Shown here piece by piece: positions 6,787 to 8,633 of a stretch of 8,633 nucleotides of DNA (positions are counted from its first letter, which is position 1; every line of letters begins with the position of its first letter). The position numbers and the translations under genes were made by a program. The stretch is from an uncultured Desulfarculaceae bacterium (lineage in GTDB: Bacteria; Desulfobacterota; Desulfarculia; Desulfarculales; Desulfarculaceae), in assembly GCA_937908275.1 (NCBI GenBank), contig CALERA010000299.1, forward strand, positions 1-8,633, given 5' to 3'. The notes under the pieces are model-generated. The model had not been told where the DNA came from and made no database searches. It saw only the letters and a program-made list of their open reading frames with translations.

Positions 6787-7505
6787 TGGGCAAGGGAGTG
6801 CGCGGCCTGGTCGCGGCGATCTGTTGGTTATGCCTCGGCCTGGGGCCGGCGCAGGCCCTGGCCGGGCAGCTCGGCTTGTCCGCCGACCAGATCGAGTTCG
6901 GCCAGCTCAAGGAAGGCCTGGTGGCCGAGAAGGTGGTGACCCTGACCAACCACGGCGCGGCGTTGCTGCAGATCAAGAACGTAAGGACCAGTTGAAGCTG
7001 CACCACCACCGTGCTGGGTCAGCACGAATTGCAGCCGGGCCAGGCCACGGAACTCAAGATCGTCTACAACACCTACAAGTTCCCCGGGAAGTTCGAGAAG
7101 TTCGTGTACATCGAACTTGAGGGCGAGAAGGGGGAGCCGGAGACCATCACCCTGCGGGGCGAGGTGGAGCCCATCCCCATGGGGGTGCTGGAAGTGAACC
7201 CCCGCAAGCTCGACGCCGGCAAGATGGGGCTCAACCAGCCCGCGCGCTTGGAGCTGGAAATCCGGAACGTGGGCGACGCCGACCTGCGGGTGCGGAGCAT
7301 CGTTTCGCAGAAGCAGGAAAAGCAGCACTACAACGCGGAAAAGGACGGGGAGCTGATCATCACTCCCGGCGCGGCCAAGTCGCTGCCCCTCACGGTGGAA
7401 GCGCGGCAAAAGGGCCGTTTCATGGACTACATCATGATCCACGCCGATGGCCGGAACGTGACCGAGGTTGGTTACAAGGTGGTGGTGGTGGGTCAGTGTG
7501 AATAA
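6786..7505 (+). CDS. Exported DUF1573-type protein, putative selenoprotein (Sec70 at in-frame UGA)
   Basis: Read through TGA at 6993-6995, this is a 239-residue protein in a single frame. The ATG at 6786 has GAAGGGAG (6771-6778) seven bases upstream and overlaps the cytochrome stop; a GTG at 6783 is less likely. Residues 1-27 are a signal peptide. Two Ig-like domains follow: one at about 29-132 with the DUF1573 pattern (FGQLKEG, VTLTNHG, LQIKNVRTS, LQPGQ, KIVY, GKFEKFVYIE), and a similar second one at about 137-236. DUF1573 proteins usually have Cys-x-Cys-Thr directly after the 'I..V..SC' strand. Here it is TS-UGA-S-C-T, so Sec70 replaces the first Cys next to Cys72. Good domain sequence continues on both sides, and a SECIS-like hairpin lies just downstream. 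Cys238 is the penultimate residue. Ending at UGA would leave only 69 residues. A nonsense mutation is the alternative but explains the position poorly. The likely role is periplasmic thiol redox with the cytochrome (inference). Confidence 0.82.
6997..7035 (+). promoter_or_regulatory. Putative bacterial SECIS element
   Basis: Directly after the UGA there is a perfect 6-bp stem GTGCTG/CAGCAC (7011-7016 with 7020-7025) closing a GGU loop (7017-7019). A second outer 6-bp stem GCTGCA/TGCAGC (6997-7002 with 7030-7035) is separated by an 8/4-base internal loop. The apical loop starts 22 bases after the UGA. That fits the known bacterial SECIS arrangement, in which a small loop with a leading G (often GU) recruits SelB. 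The element lies within the coding sequence, as is usual in bacteria. Confidence 0.75.
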
Positions 7506-7521
7506 GGCGCGCCTGCGCGCC
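7506..7521 (+). other. Short GC hairpin abutting the operon's last stop codon
   Basis: GGCGCG (7506-7511) pairs perfectly with CGCGCC (7516-7521) around a CCTG loop, immediately after the TAA of the DUF1573-type gene. It is the first of three hairpins in this region. On its own it is too short for a convincing terminator. Confidence 0.45.
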
Positions 7522-7522
7522 T

Positions 7523-7559
7523 GATCCCGGAACCGCCTCGCTCAGCGGGGCGGGGGATC
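7523..7559 (+). terminator. GC-rich hairpin after the operon, terminator candidate
   Basis: The outer stem GATCCC/GGGATC (7523-7528 with 7554-7559) encloses an inner stem CCGCCTCGC/GCGGGGCGG (7533-7541 with 7545-7553, one wobble) with a TCA loop and a four-base bulge on the left. No U-run follows, so it may act as a 3' end-protecting structure or Rho-linked terminator for the 1473-7505 operon. Confidence 0.5.
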
Positions 7560-7586
7560 GCCGAGAGGTCCGATGCGTCAGAAAAA

Positions 7587-7619
7587 GCGGGGCTGGTCTG
7601 CGTGGCAGGCCAGCCCCGC
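7587..7619. terminator. Strong 15-bp hairpin with an A-run on its left flank
   Basis: GCGGGGCTGG pairs with CCAGCCCCGC (7587-7596 with 7610-7619), and the stem continues through a T-G wobble and CTGC/GCAG to a GTG loop. Five A residues (7582-7586) precede it. On the minus strand this would be a classical hairpin plus U-run terminator. On the plus strand only CGCGTTTGG follows. It may stop transcription in both directions. Confidence 0.6.
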
Positions 7620-7840
7620 CGCGTTTGGGCTGGCTAACGCGGCGCCGCAACGTCCTTCCCCGGATTCCCGCCAAGTCCGACCGTGTTTGAGGCGCCCGGC
7701 CGGGGTTCCGGTCCCAACCGCCGTTTTGTCGCCCCTGGAATTATTACTCAGGAAAATTAACAAATTATCATGCACTGCTTTGTTAGACCGGCAAAAAACA
7801 AAGTGAAGCTATATTAATAGTGTTAAAAAAGTAGGTACGC

Positions 7841-7850
7841 TTCAATTGAA
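7841..7850. promoter_or_regulatory. Palindrome TTCAATTGAA next to the -35 box, possible operator
   Basis: A perfect 10-bp palindrome ends one base before the TTGACA of the promoter upstream of the acyl-CoA ligase gene. The position would suit a regulator of that promoter. In AT-rich DNA a palindrome of this size can occur by chance, and I cannot name a regulator. Confidence 0.3.
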
Positions 7851-7851
7851 C

Positions 7852-7880
7852 TTGACACGGCCCTGGGGCTCGCTTAACCT
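7852..7880 (+). promoter_or_regulatory. Sigma-70-type promoter for the acyl-CoA ligase gene
   Basis: A perfect -35 TTGACA (7852-7857) is followed after 17 bases by TAACCT (7875-7880), which keeps the important first, second and last bases of the -10 box. Transcription would begin near 7887 and leave a leader of about 135 bases, A-rich and mostly unstructured, before ATG 8021. Confidence 0.6.
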
Positions 7881-8020
7881 GCCGAGGTCAGGAAGCGTAT
7901 AGCGTAACAACACATTTAATGAAAAAATAACAAATAAAACAAACAATTATAAGTAAAAACCAGATTTGATAACCAGGCGGCCGGCCTTGGCCGCCGCCAA
8001 CCCGGAGGAGGTGGAGATCG

Positions 8021-8633
8021 ATGGCGCACCGACCCTGGACCAAGCTCTATGACACCCTCACGCCCACCGAACTGCGCTATCCCCAGGTGCCCATCCAGGA
8101 ATTGCTGCGTGTGATGGCCAACTTGTCCCCGGACAAGCCGGCCATCGACTACCACGGCAGCCTGATCACGTTCCGTGAGTTGCGCCAAACCTCCCTGCGT
8201 CTGGCCGCGGCCCTGGCCGCCCAGGGCGTGCGGCAGGGGGACCGGGTGGCCCTGCACCTGCCCAACTGCCCGCAGTACGTCCTGGCCTATTACGCCGTGC
8301 TCCACCTGGGGGCCATCGTGGTCAACGTCAACCCCCAGTACACCCCGACCGAGCTGAAGCACATCATGGACACCACCAGCCCCAAGGTCATGTTCACCTC
8401 CGAGGCGGCCATGTCCCTGGTGAGCGCCTTGCGGGAGACGGTGGAGCCCTTCCTGGTGGTGGTCACCGCCTTGGGGGATTTCATCGCGGGCGCGCCCGTC
8501 AGCACTCCCCGGAGCCTGGACCTGCCCGCGGGCTGGTTGCACTTCTCCCGGCTGTTGGAAAACGCGGCCTCGGACCGGCCGCCCCGGGTGACCATCCACG
8601 GCCAGGACCCGGCGGTGATCATGTTCACCGGCG
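8021..8633 (+). CDS. Acyl-CoA synthetase (AMP-forming, FadD-like), N-terminal part
   Basis: 204 complete codons are present before the window edge; the rest is missing. GGAGGAGGTGGAG (8004-8016) just ahead of ATG 8021 supports the start. The sequence matches the N-terminal subdomain of adenylate-forming ligases: 'SPDKPAIDYHGSLITFRELR', then GVRQGDRVALHLPNCPQYV, 'YYAVLHLGAIVVNVNPQYTPTEL' and 'DPAVIMFTG' at 196-204. The last of these begins the phosphate-binding motif (usually followed by GTTGxPKG), which runs off the edge. Such enzymes activate fatty or other carboxylic acids to acyl-AMP and then acyl-CoA in the cytoplasm or at the inner membrane face. The HLPNCPQY and VNPQYTP phrases favour the long/medium-chain FadD type. 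It has its own promoter and no evident link with the preceding envelope operon. Confidence 0.88.
   Translation, partial: MAHRPWTKLYDTLTPTELRYPQVPIQELLRVMANLSPDKPAIDYHGSLITFRELRQTSLRLAAALAAQGVRQGDRVALHLPNCPQYVLAYYAVLHLGAIVVNVNPQYTPTELKHIMDTTSPKVMFTSEAAMSLVSALRETVEPFLVVVTALGDFIAGAPVSTPRSLDLPAGWLHFSRLLENAASDRPPRVTIHGQDPAVIMFTG

Larger units (their letters stand above)
7736..7975. other. AT-rich intergenic block
   Basis: Composition changes sharply from the surrounding GC-rich DNA. The block has A-runs (for example 7793-7798 and 7825-7830) and, from about 7907, a nearly T-poor A-rich stretch leading to the next gene. It interrupts no gene, and I see no terminal inverted repeats or transposase. 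It contains the promoter described separately. A regulator-binding or nucleoid-protein-binding control region is the most likely reading. Confidence 0.6.

Noticed and set aside
6993..6995. Simple nonsense mutation or pseudogene, with reinitiation downstream
   Set aside because: The TGA falls precisely at the conserved Cys column, a SECIS-like hairpin follows at the right distance, and the rest of the frame is intact. It remains the main alternative.
7573..7806. 77-residue plus-strand frame in the intergenic region
   Set aside because: It reads through the terminator-like hairpin, has no ribosome-binding site and mixes GC-rich and AT-rich DNA with no recognisable protein features.
7916..8599. 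227-residue minus-strand frame opposite the acyl-CoA ligase
   Set aside because: Its sequence is the antisense of conserved ligase motifs, and its C-terminal end is AT-rich intergenic sequence.

Overview
This high-GC bacterial window carries a run of tightly packed plus-strand genes whose products are mostly predicted to be exported or membrane-bound. A tetraheme c-type cytochrome, an arylsulfotransferase-like enzyme and what looks like a selenocysteine codon together suggest an anaerobic Desulfobacterota-type (former Deltaproteobacteria) organism. That taxonomic call is inference; there is no marker gene here.

Layout. (1) 3-746: C-terminal 247 residues of an arylsulfotransferase-like (ASST) protein, then a hairpin at 753-786 and a small exported helix-hairpin-helix (HhH) protein (813-1151). 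A strong hairpin at 1223-1254 closes this unit. (2) 1152-1472: 321 bases with no gene, containing that hairpin and the leader of the next unit. (3) 1473-7505: seven genes with gaps of 9-42 bases and one overlap, almost certainly an operon. In order they are: a 970-residue exported protein of unknown family built from two diverged copies of one module; a YeiH-type (UPF0324) multispanning membrane protein; a 50-residue one-helix protein; a 65-residue two-helix protein; a second exported HhH protein; an exported tetraheme cytochrome c; and an exported DUF1573-type protein with an in-frame UGA. (4) 7506-8020: 515 bases with no gene, holding three consecutive hairpins, an AT-rich block and a good sigma-70-type promoter. 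(5) 8021-8633: N-terminal 204 residues of a fatty-acyl-CoA ligase, cut by the window edge.

Main result. The DUF1573-type gene appears interrupted by TGA at 6993-6995, but both sides are in one frame. The TGA falls where the family normally has the first Cys of its conserved Cys-x-Cys-Thr motif. It is followed at the right distance by a stem-loop with a small GGU loop, as expected for a bacterial SECIS element. I read it as a 239-residue selenoprotein with a Sec-Ser-Cys-Thr motif at residue 70.

How the genes may work together (inference). A sulfotransferase-like enzyme, a transporter family annotated as sulfate exporters, a periplasmic tetraheme cytochrome and a Sec/Cys redox protein point to an envelope-located sulfur or thiol redox system. 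The duplicated 970-residue protein is its large uncharacterised component. The two HhH proteins lack the usual glycine pattern of DNA-binding hairpins and may be structural subunits. No mobile element, tRNA, rRNA or CRISPR array was seen.
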